From: a bacterium
GTDB taxonomy: Bacteria > Zixibacteria > MSB-5A5 > WJJR01
Direction of reading: 5' to 3'
NCBI GenBank assembly: GCA_035559435.1
Contig: DATMBC010000100.1
Coordinates: 1 to 44,011 of the forward strand
Length of the DNA: 44,011 nt
Shown one piece after another: positions 8,076 to 14,722 of this stretch (positions within the stretch are counted from its first letter, which is position 1; each line of letters starts with the position of its first letter). Below the pieces are notes generated by a model, which was not told the origin of the DNA, made no database searches, and worked only from the letters and a program-made list of their open reading frames with translations. Position numbers and translations under genes: made by a program.

Positions 8076-8663
8076 GTGATTGCCGGGTTGATCCTGGCCG
8101 CCGGCCAGGTGAAATACTCAGGCCAGGCCAAGCCGCTGTTGGCGGCCGATCAGGCGTTTCTGCTCGAGATGGTGGTGCGGCAATTCCGCGCCGCGCCGCT
8201 GGATGATCTGATTGTGGTGCTGGGGCAGGATGCCCGGCAGATCGTGCAGCGCATTTCCCTCAACGGCATCAAGATCATCATCAACAACGAGCACCGCGCC
8301 GGGCTGTCGTCGTCGATTCAACGCGGGCTGGCGCACATCTCCTCGCGGTTTCAGGCGGTGCTGATCGGGCGTGGGAACATGCCGCTGGTCACCAGCGGCA
8401 CAATCGGACGGCTGGTCGCCGAGTATCAGAAGGGCAAGAAGGGGATTGTCGTGCCGGTGCACGAGGGGCAGCGCGGCTATCCGGTGCTGCTGGATCTGAA
8501 GCATCTGGAGTCGCTGGTCAGTCTGCGCGGCGATGTCGGCGCCACACCGGTGCTCGAGTCCAACCCGAATGATATCCGCGAGGTCCCCATCGCATCCGAT
8601 GAAGTGCTGATCGATGTCGACAGCCGCGAGGTGTGGGAAAAGGTCCGCCACCGTCTCAACTGA
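8076..8663 (+). CDS. MobA/MocA-like nucleotidyltransferase fold, altered active site
   Basis: A 195-residue protein with the fold pattern of molybdenum-cofactor nucleotidyltransferases: GLILAAG at the N-terminus, VVLGQDARQIV, LSSSIQRGL, GRGNMPLV and LRGDVGATPVLE. The expected LAAG-x-S-x-R-M-G-x-x-K signature reads LAAGQVKYSGQAK, losing the arginine, and the metal-binding Asp of GDMP is Asn. The lysine and the later GD-x-GA are kept. Activity is doubtful. The GTG start at 8076 has GGGGGAG at 8063-8069. It lies 131 bases after the GDPD-like gene on the same strand, so the pair may work together. Confidence 0.7.
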   Translation: MIAGLILAAGQVKYSGQAKPLLAADQAFLLEMVVRQFRAAPLDDLIVVLGQDARQIVQRISLNGIKIIINNEHRAGLSSSIQRGLAHISSRFQAVLIGRGNMPLVTSGTIGRLVAEYQKGKKGIVVPVHEGQRGYPVLLDLKHLESLVSLRGDVGATPVLESNPNDIREVPIASDEVLIDVDSREVWEKVRHRLN

Positions 8664-8712
8664 CCGCGCCGGAGTCCGTCGCCACCACCCGCGAGAAAAT
8701 CACGCGCCCCTT

Positions 8713-8742
8713 TTGACTTGGGGGAGCGCAACCGTGTATATT
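8713..8742 (+). promoter_or_regulatory. Promoter of tRNA-Ser
   Basis: TTGACT at 8713-8718 and TATATT at 8737-8742 are separated by 18 bases. The predicted start falls at about 8749, the first base of the tRNA, so little or no 5' leader would be made. Confidence 0.75.
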
Positions 8743-8748
8743 CGCGCC

Positions 8749-8835
8749 GGAGAGGTGCCGGAGCGGTTGAACGGGGCGGTCTCGAAAACCGTTAACCTTT
8801 CACGAGGTTCGAGGGTTCGAATCCCTCCCTCTCCG
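8749..8835 (+). tRNA. tRNA-Ser(CGA)
   Basis: An 87-nt class II tRNA. The acceptor stem pairs 8749-8755 (GGAGAGG) with 8828-8834 (CCTCTCC), and the discriminator is G8835. The anticodon loop CTCGAAA gives anticodon CGA. A long variable arm pairs AACCT with AGGTT, and the T arm is GAGGG-TTCGAAT-CCCTC. CCA is not encoded. The 3' end is the apparent integration site of the following island, and the tRNA itself stays intact. Confidence 0.95.
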
Positions 8836-8837
8836 AT
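8822..8837 (+). repeat. Attachment site, left copy (tRNA 3' end)
   Basis: The 16-mer TCCCTCCCTCTCCGAT covers the last bases of tRNA-Ser plus two flanking bases. It recurs exactly at 21731-21746, and a 14-base core recurs at 13579-13592. All copies are in the same orientation. Confidence 0.75.
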
Positions 8838-8978
8838 TTGCATACATTCCCCCTCACTAACTCATTACCATCTTTCGAGAAATTAATCGGAGAGGAAGAG
8901 CCTCGACGGCAACCAGCTAACTTCGCGTTCACTGCTAACGAAGGTCTGACACAGAAGATTGTAACTTGGGCTGAGGGT

Positions 8979-11114
8979 CTAAATCGAGATGAGGTACTTC
9001 AGTTTCACCGCAAAAACCCGCTGTCGCGGCTGATAATTGCCGTCCTCGCGTCTTTGGTAGTCGTTGAACGCCAGATACAGCCAACTCTTATTGGCGAAGT
9101 TGTATGAGAACGCCCAACCCAGTCGGAATGAGAGCAACCCATCGCTCTTGGTCACCGGAATCTCCACATAGAGTCTCGTGTTCATTCCGTCCGTGATCGC
9201 CCAATCGGTGCCGGGGCGAAAGCGCAACGTCACTTCCTCCACTCCGCCCGCCGGGCCGCGTTCGACCCAGGAGGAGCCATTGAAATAGGCAGAATTGCGC
9301 TTCGAGAACCTCCAGGAAGTGTACCAATCGCCGTAATCGCTGCGCCCGAAATGGCCACGGGCATAGTTGTACTCGTACACGGAGTAGTACGACAGCGAGA
9401 CCCAAGCCCGCCGCGACGGATCCGACGACAGCGACACGCTCAGCGCCCTGGGGTTGTACGAGCCGAACAATTCGCGCTCGCGGCCGATCCGGCCATTGAG
9501 GACCGCCCCCCAGTTGTTGCGGAACGACGCCTCGAGCGTCGCAATGTAACTGGTGGAGTAACGACTCTCGCCGTATTCGCGGCTGACGTCGGCGGTCAGA
9601 CGCGCACTGCCGTAGACGATGGTGCCCGAGTCGCTGATCAAAGTCGGTCCCGCCGAAAGCGAGTACCGTCGCAGGCCATACCATGGCACAAACCCGATCT
9701 GCGACACATCAAACCTATCGCCAATGATCGTGGCGTATGCGCTGACCGAAAAGGCGCGGGCAAAGTAGCCAAAGTAGGACTTGGCCGCCCAATCCGAAGT
9801 ACCAAGGTATGTGCTGCGCGCCACCTGAGTGGTGAACTGCAACGTTGCCGTCGACACTGTCCCGTCCAGGGACAACACGTTGTTATCGACCGAATCCGTA
9901 AACTTGCCCGCCGCCATGACCGCCCCGGTGATCGGTGTCGCAAACTGGTGGTTCCAGCGGGCAACCCCAAAGCCCGCGCGCGGCTCGCGACCCAATCCCG
10001 AAAACCCGTCGTACGTCTTTTCTCCCGTCAGGGCTCCCAACGCGGCGATTTCTTCGTTCTGCCACTTCATCGTCATTCGAAGGCCCGCATCAAGCGGGAC
10101 CTCCGTGCCATCCGGCAGCTTCTGCCCGATCTGGCGCGAGTAGAACACCTGCAACATGTCGGCCACGACACCGCCGCTCGGCCGGAAGAATTCCTGTCCC
10201 TCGACGAAGAAAGGGCGCTTCTCACGAAAATAGAGGCTGTACTTTGACAGATTGAGGGCGAATGGATCGGCCTCAACCTGCGAGAAGTCCGAATTGACGG
10301 TCGACTGAAGCCGGGCATACGAAGTGATCGCCCAGTTGAGATCCAACGCCGGCTTCCATGTTTCCGATCGCTCGTCCAAGTATTTCTCGGTGCGATAAAA
10401 ACCCTGCGGGTAGATCTCGATCCCGCACGCCCGCACCACAGGCTTGAGTCCAGTCAGGGTACGGAACCCAGAGACTCTCAACCCTTCGTTCAGACGAACG
10501 GGCGTCGCGAAAGCCAATTCCCCACTCAGCGGGATCGCGCGCTCCAAATTGAAGCCCCATTCTTCCTTCTTGCGATCGTATCGAAGCGTCGACCAGGGGA
10601 TCCGAATCTCGACGGTATACCCAGCGGAGTCCCGCGTGACCGCGCTTTCAAAGCGGCCATCCCAATCGGCATTCGACTCCTTGCCATCGGCGGACACAAT
10701 CTCATCCGCCTGGACGCCGGCGCAATTGACGGAAAAGCGATATGCCGTGCGGCGGTCATGAAATGTGTCAAGGAAGACACTGACATAGTCCCCCTCGTGA
10801 CCGTCGCGGTATCCGGGACGGCAGTCCGGCGTTCGCCCATTGGTCCCGCAACGCAGAGCGAAACAAAGAGCTTGCTGGGTCTGCATGACGTAGGCAACGG
10901 TGGGCTCGGAAACCGGAGCGCCTTCGCGCGGCTGGACCTGATAGAATTCGACAATCGAATCTGCGCCCTGCCAGGCACTTTCAAGAATTCCGTCAACGAC
11001 AACAGGCGTCGCCACGAACTTCACATGTGTCGTGTTGTCTGCAAGAGCCGCCGTCCGGCACAGGACAGGAACGATCAGCGCGCCCGCGATACTAACGTAG
11101 CGAAGCCAGCGCAT
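8979..11114 (-). CDS. DUF5916/CBM9-like outer-membrane protein
   Basis: A 711-residue exported protein. The signal peptide is at residues 1-25 (cleavage after AALA). A carbohydrate-binding-family-9-like domain covers about residues 35-220 (VDGILESAWQGA, then GDYVSVFLDTF). The DUF5916 hallmark follows at about 277-310 (DFSQVEADPFALNLSKY, then REKRPFFVEG). The C-terminal 400 residues are rich in alternating aromatic strands and end in KLKYLISI, as expected of an outer-membrane beta-barrel. The start at 11114 has GGAGG upstream and overlaps the redoxin gene by 23 bases. It is last in a four-gene operon. The function of DUF5916 is not established; surface binding or export is inferred. Confidence 0.85.
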   Translation of the reverse strand: MRWLRYVSIAGALIVPVLCRTAALADNTTHVKFVATPVVVDGILESAWQGADSIVEFYQVQPREGAPVSEPTVAYVMQTQQALCFALRCGTNGRTPDCRPGYRDGHEGDYVSVFLDTFHDRRTAYRFSVNCAGVQADEIVSADGKESNADWDGRFESAVTRDSAGYTVEIRIPWSTLRYDRKKEEWGFNLERAIPLSGELAFATPVRLNEGLRVSGFRTLTGLKPVVRACGIEIYPQGFYRTEKYLDERSETWKPALDLNWAITSYARLQSTVNSDFSQVEADPFALNLSKYSLYFREKRPFFVEGQEFFRPSGGVVADMLQVFYSRQIGQKLPDGTEVPLDAGLRMTMKWQNEEIAALGALTGEKTYDGFSGLGREPRAGFGVARWNHQFATPITGAVMAAGKFTDSVDNNVLSLDGTVSTATLQFTTQVARSTYLGTSDWAAKSYFGYFARAFSVSAYATIIGDRFDVSQIGFVPWYGLRRYSLSAGPTLISDSGTIVYGSARLTADVSREYGESRYSTSYIATLEASFRNNWGAVLNGRIGRERELFGSYNPRALSVSLSSDPSRRAWVSLSYYSVYEYNYARGHFGRSDYGDWYTSWRFSKRNSAYFNGSSWVERGPAGGVEEVTLRFRPGTDWAITDGMNTRLYVEIPVTKSDGLLSFRLGWAFSYNFANKSWLYLAFNDYQRREDGNYQPRQRVFAVKLKYLISI

Positions 11115-11643
11115 CTGAGAGGTCCTCCCTGAACTCCTCCGCCGCGTTGGCCGATAGCCGCGCTGGGTCCGCCCACCGGATGACACCATCCTGCGACACC
11201 AGAACCTTCAGAGGCATTACGCGCAGCCCCATGCTCTCAGGCAATGTAAAGGTCGTGTCCAGAAACGTCGGCATGGAGAACTCCATGCGTTCGGTCCAGT
11301 CCCAGTATTCTGAGGGTGACGGCCACGTGCCAATGCCAAATACCGGAATCCCCGCCTCCTGGGTGACATGGTTCCAGAGAGATCGTTCCTCCAAACATGG
11401 GGGACAATCGGCGGGCGAAAAGAACACGAAGAGACTTGCGGGGGAATTGTCCGTCACTTCGCGAAGGCTCCAGGAGCGCCCTGTGCGATCGATAACGGAA
11501 ACCGCCGGCAGGGCGGCGCGTGAGACGTATTCCTTTAGCAACGGCTTCTGTCCTGGATTTGACAGTGAGAACTGTTTGGCCAACAGCAGCGCATTGACGA
11601 TCAATAGCGCAATGATGGCGACTTTGTACCGTGTTGTGCTCAT
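11092..11643 (-). CDS. Membrane-anchored thioredoxin-like redoxin
   Basis: A 183-residue protein with an N-terminal hydrophobic anchor (residues 7-24) and an AhpC/TSA-TlpA-like fold. FVFFSPADCPPC places the redox CxxC at residues 80 and 83, and PLKVLVSQDGVIRW supplies the cis-proline-type strand region. It would act in the periplasm on thiols. The ATG overlaps the stop of the beta-propeller gene (ATGA, 11640-11643), so the two are translationally coupled. With a four-cysteine secreted peptide at the head of the operon, a role in forming or reducing that peptide's thiols is a natural inference. Confidence 0.82.
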   Translation of the reverse strand: MSTTRYKVAIIALLIVNALLLAKQFSLSNPGQKPLLKEYVSRAALPAVSVIDRTGRSWSLREVTDNSPASLFVFFSPADCPPCLEERSLWNHVTQEAGIPVFGIGTWPSPSEYWDWTERMEFSMPTFLDTTFTLPESMGLRVMPLKVLVSQDGVIRWADPARLSANAAEEFREDLSDALASLR

Positions 11644-12746
11644 GGGACGATTCTCTCCCTGACGTGAGTCTTCAACAATCGGTCGCCTTTGAGCGTCAGA
11701 AAGTAAATGGCGCCATCGCGATCAACACCGATCGGCCACGCATCCGAAGGGACTCCCTCGGCAACCAACTCTCCATCCTTCGTGAACACATCGATGATGA
11801 ACGGGGCGGACACTCCCGGAACCTTGCCGTTCGACAGCGACGTCCGAAGCACTCGATCCTGGTCGATGCAGGTGATGCCGATGGGGCGGGTCCATGCCGT
11901 CCAGTAACTCGGAGGCGGCGACTCCAACTCAAAGATCGGCGGCGAAAGCACCGGAGGACCGACAAACCAAGTTGGGCTGGCGCCGAAGGACCTGACTTCA
12001 CGTCCGCTCTGGTCATAGACGTGGACCGTCGGATCACACGTGAAGGTTTGAAATATTGTGCCGGCTGTGTCGACATCAAACGTGGCGGCAACCCCGACCC
12101 ACAGATTCCGTTCGAACGCAATGGAAGGCGTGTAGGCCAACGCCAGCAAATGATTGCCGGAAGGCGTGTAGAGATTGCAGTGATGGCCGGCGTTGAGCCG
12201 TTGCTTGCGGTCCAGGCGCAGGTTGGCACAAAGAATGTTTCCATGCGACGCCAAGCGCATGGTCGACGGAACATCCTCATCCGCGCCAAACAAGAAAGAA
12301 CTGACGACATCCCCATGTCTCGCGAACATGCTTAGCCGCCGGTTTCCGGCATCGCTGACCATCAACCGACCGCTACGATCAAAGGCAACTGCGACAGGAA
12401 TATTGACCTGGTCCGGATTGCGCCCTTGCCGCGCCACCGTCTTGACAAATGTCTGCCAGTCAAAACCCTCAAGCGCCTCGCCCGACTCGTGTGATGCCAA
12501 CGCAGCGCCCGCGGTGTGTTTGACCGCCACAGATTGGTGTCCCGAATTGAGTTCATAGGTCACAACTTCATGACGGGTCGGAACTATGAGCGCGATTCGA
12601 TCTCCCTCTGGAGCCACGGTACAAAAACTCCACTCGCTCCAGCCGTGCTCGCCCGACACCTGTATCGACGGCGGCAACGTGTACGATGTATCGATCCTGA
12701 ATGCGTTGCCAAACGGAATAGCGGCGATCATCAAGAATACCAACAC
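11640..12746 (-). CDS. Secreted six-bladed beta-propeller (NHL-like) protein
   Basis: About 368 residues. The GTG at 12746 is taken as start because AAGGAGG ends six bases before it, and it yields a clean signal segment (LVFLMIAAIPFGNA). The longer ATG at 12818 has no ribosome site and adds 24 residues encoded over a hairpin. NHL-like blades are visible (VNIPVAVAFDRSGRLMVSDA, then GNRRLSMF; IGVDRDGAIYFLTLKGDRLL near the end). Such propellers bind ligands or peptides in the periplasm. Similar 6-bladed propellers occur beside small leader-bearing peptides in Bacteroidetes, which fits the peptide gene upstream. Confidence 0.78.
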   Translation of the reverse strand: MLVFLMIAAIPFGNAFRIDTSYTLPPSIQVSGEHGWSEWSFCTVAPEGDRIALIVPTRHEVVTYELNSGHQSVAVKHTAGAALASHESGEALEGFDWQTFVKTVARQGRNPDQVNIPVAVAFDRSGRLMVSDAGNRRLSMFARHGDVVSSFLFGADEDVPSTMRLASHGNILCANLRLDRKQRLNAGHHCNLYTPSGNHLLALAYTPSIAFERNLWVGVAATFDVDTAGTIFQTFTCDPTVHVYDQSGREVRSFGASPTWFVGPPVLSPPIFELESPPPSYWTAWTRPIGITCIDQDRVLRTSLSNGKVPGVSAPFIIDVFTKDGELVAEGVPSDAWPIGVDRDGAIYFLTLKGDRLLKTHVRERIVP

Positions 12747-12784
12747 GGCCGGCCTCCTTGTTGAGGACGAAACCACCGAGGCGT

Positions 12785-12803
12785 CCGGGGGCATGCACCC
12801 CGG
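12785..12803 (-). repeat. Intercistronic hairpin after the peptide gene
   Basis: CCGGGG (12785-12790) and CCCCGG (12798-12803) form an inverted repeat with a 7-base loop in the 87-base gap between the peptide and propeller genes. There is no U-run, so it is more likely an mRNA-stabilising or partially terminating element. Such an element would raise the peptide-to-downstream ratio. Confidence 0.45.
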
Positions 12804-12833
12804 AGCCCCGTGGCGCATTACGCCGATTTCACT

Positions 12834-13052
12834 TCACTTCTGAACATCGTCGTACTGGCAAACACACGGGCCACGCAACCGTGGGCAACGGCAGCCGACG
12901 ATTTGGCCACCCTGATTGATCACATCGCCGGCAGAAAACGTTGATCCCCCATCGGTGGCCCTCGCTGTCGTGGCTGTCAACAGCGCAACCCCATCCAGCA
13001 CGATGATGCTCAGCACCAAGAGAACACCGAGCACGACTCCGGCCTTCTTCAT
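12834..13052 (-). CDS. Small secreted cysteine-rich peptide (CxC-x6-CxC)
   Basis: A 72-residue protein, family unrecognised. Residues 1-32 form a clear Sec signal peptide (MKKAG start, long hydrophobic core, cleavage after ARA), leaving a mature peptide of about 40 residues. The mature part is glycine-rich and then has C54-x-C56 and C63-x-C65 (CRCPRLRGPCVC), a symmetrical arrangement suited to a metal or Fe-S site or to two disulfides. The start is excellent: AAGGAGGTGA lies just upstream of the ATG at 13052. It is the first gene of the operon with propeller, redoxin and DUF5916 barrel, so those proteins may mature, bind or export it. Confidence 0.72.
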   Translation of the reverse strand: MKKAGVVLGVLLVLSIIVLDGVALLTATTARATDGGSTFSAGDVINQGGQIVGCRCPRLRGPCVCQYDDVQK

Positions 13053-13102
13053 TCGCTTTCACCTCCTTCCTGTGAAGCGATCAAGAATCGCGATGCCTAG
13101 AC

Positions 13103-13127
13103 GTGAGAACACCCGGAATGTCCTCAC
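13103..13127 (-). promoter_or_regulatory. Inverted repeat in the leader of the peptide operon
   Basis: GTGAGAACA (13103-13111) and TGTCCTCAC (13119-13127) pair over nine bases with one G-U in RNA and a 7-base loop, about 50 bases upstream of the peptide start codon. It could be an operator or a leader hairpin. I found no convincing -35/-10 pair nearby. Confidence 0.35.
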
Positions 13128-13219
13128 CACATAGTCGCAGTAGCCCTAATGTACTCCCCACCCCTCCGCGACGCTGTCACGCAGATTCAACCCCAGAACG
13201 AGAAAATCCATCTCATACA

Positions 13220-13231
13220 GACCGATCGGTC
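13220..13231. promoter_or_regulatory. Perfect 12-bp palindrome GACCGATCGGTC
   Basis: A perfect palindrome followed by ATAAT. Its form is that of operators of many TetR-family repressors. No regulator gene lies nearby. The rest of 13128-13435 shows no gene I can support; it may be the upstream control region of the peptide operon or remnant DNA. Confidence 0.35.
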
Positions 13232-13435
13232 ATAATTTGATCCTCCCGATCCACGCTTCGAGGTGTGCACGATCAATTGCATTACCGGCGAAGTGTCTGC
13301 CTATTCCCTTTCAATTCATGACTTGGATCCTTCGAACCGGATCATCGCCCCCGCGAGGCCCAGAGGATGTCTTGTTCAAGGAGCACCGAGCCAAGCATGC
13401 TGACCGCGGAGTTGTGAAGTCTTTCTGGAGGCGAA

Positions 13436-13592
13436 ATTGAAGCAATGAGAATGAAATCCCGGCACGTTCACGACAACTCAAAGCAACTTCCTGAGGCAAG
13501 TCTGCGCGATTGGCCATCGCAGCGTTACGATGGAACCGTCTGTGTTGCAAGCAGTTCGGGGACACACCGTGCTGGAATCCTCCCTCTCCGAT
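13436..13592 (+). repeat. Cassette end module, copy A, with attachment core
   Basis: It begins ATTGAAGC, continues with the shared GAGAATGAAA and ends in the 14-base core CCTCCCTCTCCGAT (13579-13592). The copy at 21590-21746 has the same 157-bp length and matches in 21 of the first 24 bases. The following 40 bases match more loosely and the middle is diverged. Core plus left flank (GAATC) also matches the tRNA end with one base missing. Confidence 0.65.
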
Positions 13593-13739
13593 CTCAGTCA
13601 TCACGCCGCACTGTCTCATGTGGTCTTCGCGTACATGGCAAGCCGCAGGAGAAGCTGGGTCCGTTCGAGCAATCCCGCTCTGAATTTCATTCTTGCGCTC
13701 ATTCACGGGCGATGCCCGCGTAGGATTCCGCGGTCAGCG

Positions 13740-14504
13740 TTACTCGACTCTGAACAGCTCCGCCACCAACTTCGAGGCGGCGACCAGCATGACTAACGCG
13801 AGAATTCGTCTGAGCGCCGGGAAGCGAAGCTTCTTAACCGCCAGCCAGGAGCCGAACAGGCCGCCGCACAGAGCCACGATCGCCAGTAGCGCCGCCTGAG
13901 CGGGAATGTGTTGCATTGAAGAGGCATGGCCGAGAAGCCCGGATATTGAATTGACCAGAATGAAGGGCGCGGATGTTGCGGCCGTGCGGCGCGGGTTTTC
14001 CCATCCAGTCAGTATGAGGATGGGAGACAAGAATATGCCGCCGCCGATGCCTGTGAGGCCGGATACGAAACCAAGCAGCGCACCCAACGCGATGAAACCC
14101 CAGAGGGGCGGGTGGGCGCGCGGGGCCGTATCGCCCTCGGCAAAGATCAGACGCAACGCCGCAAGCACAAGGCAGGCAGCCAGCATTGGCTCGTAGATAC
14201 GAGGAGGAAGCGCAATCCAGCCGCCGAGAAAGGCCGCCGGGATGGAGCCGATACAGAGGGAGCCGAGAAGCTTCCAGGGAACCTGTCCTGCCGATGCGAA
14301 GCGCCAAGTTCCGACGCAGGCTACGAGGATGTTGAGGACGAGGGCTGTGGGCTTGATCATCGGAGTCGCCACGCCGAACAGCACCATCGCCGCTATGTAA
14401 CCGGAAGCACCGGCATGACCGACCGAGGAATAAAGAACCGCCGCGAGCAGGATGAGGGACGCGAGCAAGGAGAGATGGAAAGGATCGGTGGGCATGGCAG
14501 CCAT
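13740..14504 (-). CDS. TauE/SafE (TSUP) family membrane permease
   Basis: A protein of about 254 residues with seven or eight membrane spans and the two family motifs: GHAGASGYIAAM in the first half and GLTGIGGGIFLSPILIL in the second. TSUP proteins move anions such as sulfite, sulfoacetate or thiosulfate across the inner membrane. The start is unsure: ATG 14504 (used) or ATG 14495, neither with a strong ribosome site; the upstream frame runs into riboswitch 1. It is divergent from the fluoride-controlled dynamin gene inside cassette 2. A role in fluoride handling is possible but not shown by the sequence. Confidence 0.82.
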   Translation of the reverse strand: MAAMPTDPFHLSLLASLILLAAVLYSSVGHAGASGYIAAMVLFGVATPMIKPTALVLNILVACVGTWRFASAGQVPWKLLGSLCIGSIPAAFLGGWIALPPRIYEPMLAACLVLAALRLIFAEGDTAPRAHPPLWGFIALGALLGFVSGLTGIGGGIFLSPILILTGWENPRRTAATSAPFILVNSISGLLGHASSMQHIPAQAALLAIVALCGGLFGSWLAVKKLRFPALRRILALVMLVAASKLVAELFRVE

Positions 14505-14600
14505 CAAGACGGGAAAGACGCGGCTCCCTTCCTGGCCAAGTTCCGAAAACGGATCGCGGCGGGAAAGCGCAAATGCGATTCTGCGCCCCTTCGTGCGATC

Positions 14601-14629
14601 TTGCGCGTGGCCCCGCCCGTACGTATCTT
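14601..14629 (+). promoter_or_regulatory. Promoter of fluoride riboswitch 1
   Basis: TTGCGC (14601-14606) and TATCTT (14624-14629) with a 17-base spacer. The predicted start is near 14636, a few bases before the aptamer. Confidence 0.45.
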
Positions 14630-14641
14630 GATCAGGACTCA

Positions 14642-14685
14642 GGGCAATGGAGTCTGCCCAAACTGCCTTTGGCTGATGACTCCTT
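14642..14685 (+). promoter_or_regulatory. Fluoride riboswitch 1 (crcB motif), before the dynamin gene
   Basis: The sequence keeps the fluoride aptamer plan: GGGC-AATGGAGTC-TGCCC, the linker AAAC, TGCC-TTT-GGC, then TGATGACTCC. GGAGTC (14649-14654) pairs with GACTCC (14678-14683). The layout and the AAACTGCC segment are very close to the Thermotoga petrophila aptamer as I recall it. CTCCT (14680-14684), part of the aptamer's 3' strand, is also complementary to the ribosome site AGGAG (14708-14712). This suggests translational control of the GTG start at 14723. Confidence 0.85.
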
Positions 14686-14722
14686 GACGCCGTCTTGCGA
14701 CGCCGAGAGGAGCACAGCTGTT

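Noticed and set aside
8838-9107. 89-residue plus-strand frame just after the tRNA
   Set aside because: It overlaps the end of the DUF5916 gene and has no supporting start; looks like chance.
13311-13706. 131-residue minus-strand frame, and 13237-13440 on plus
   Set aside because: No ribosome site, low-complexity composition, and it runs across the attachment core and the conserved cassette end. Treated as non-coding.
14505-14640. A third fluoride riboswitch on the minus strand before the TSUP gene
   Set aside because: I looked for the GATGG and TGATGRCTCC segments on that strand and found neither.
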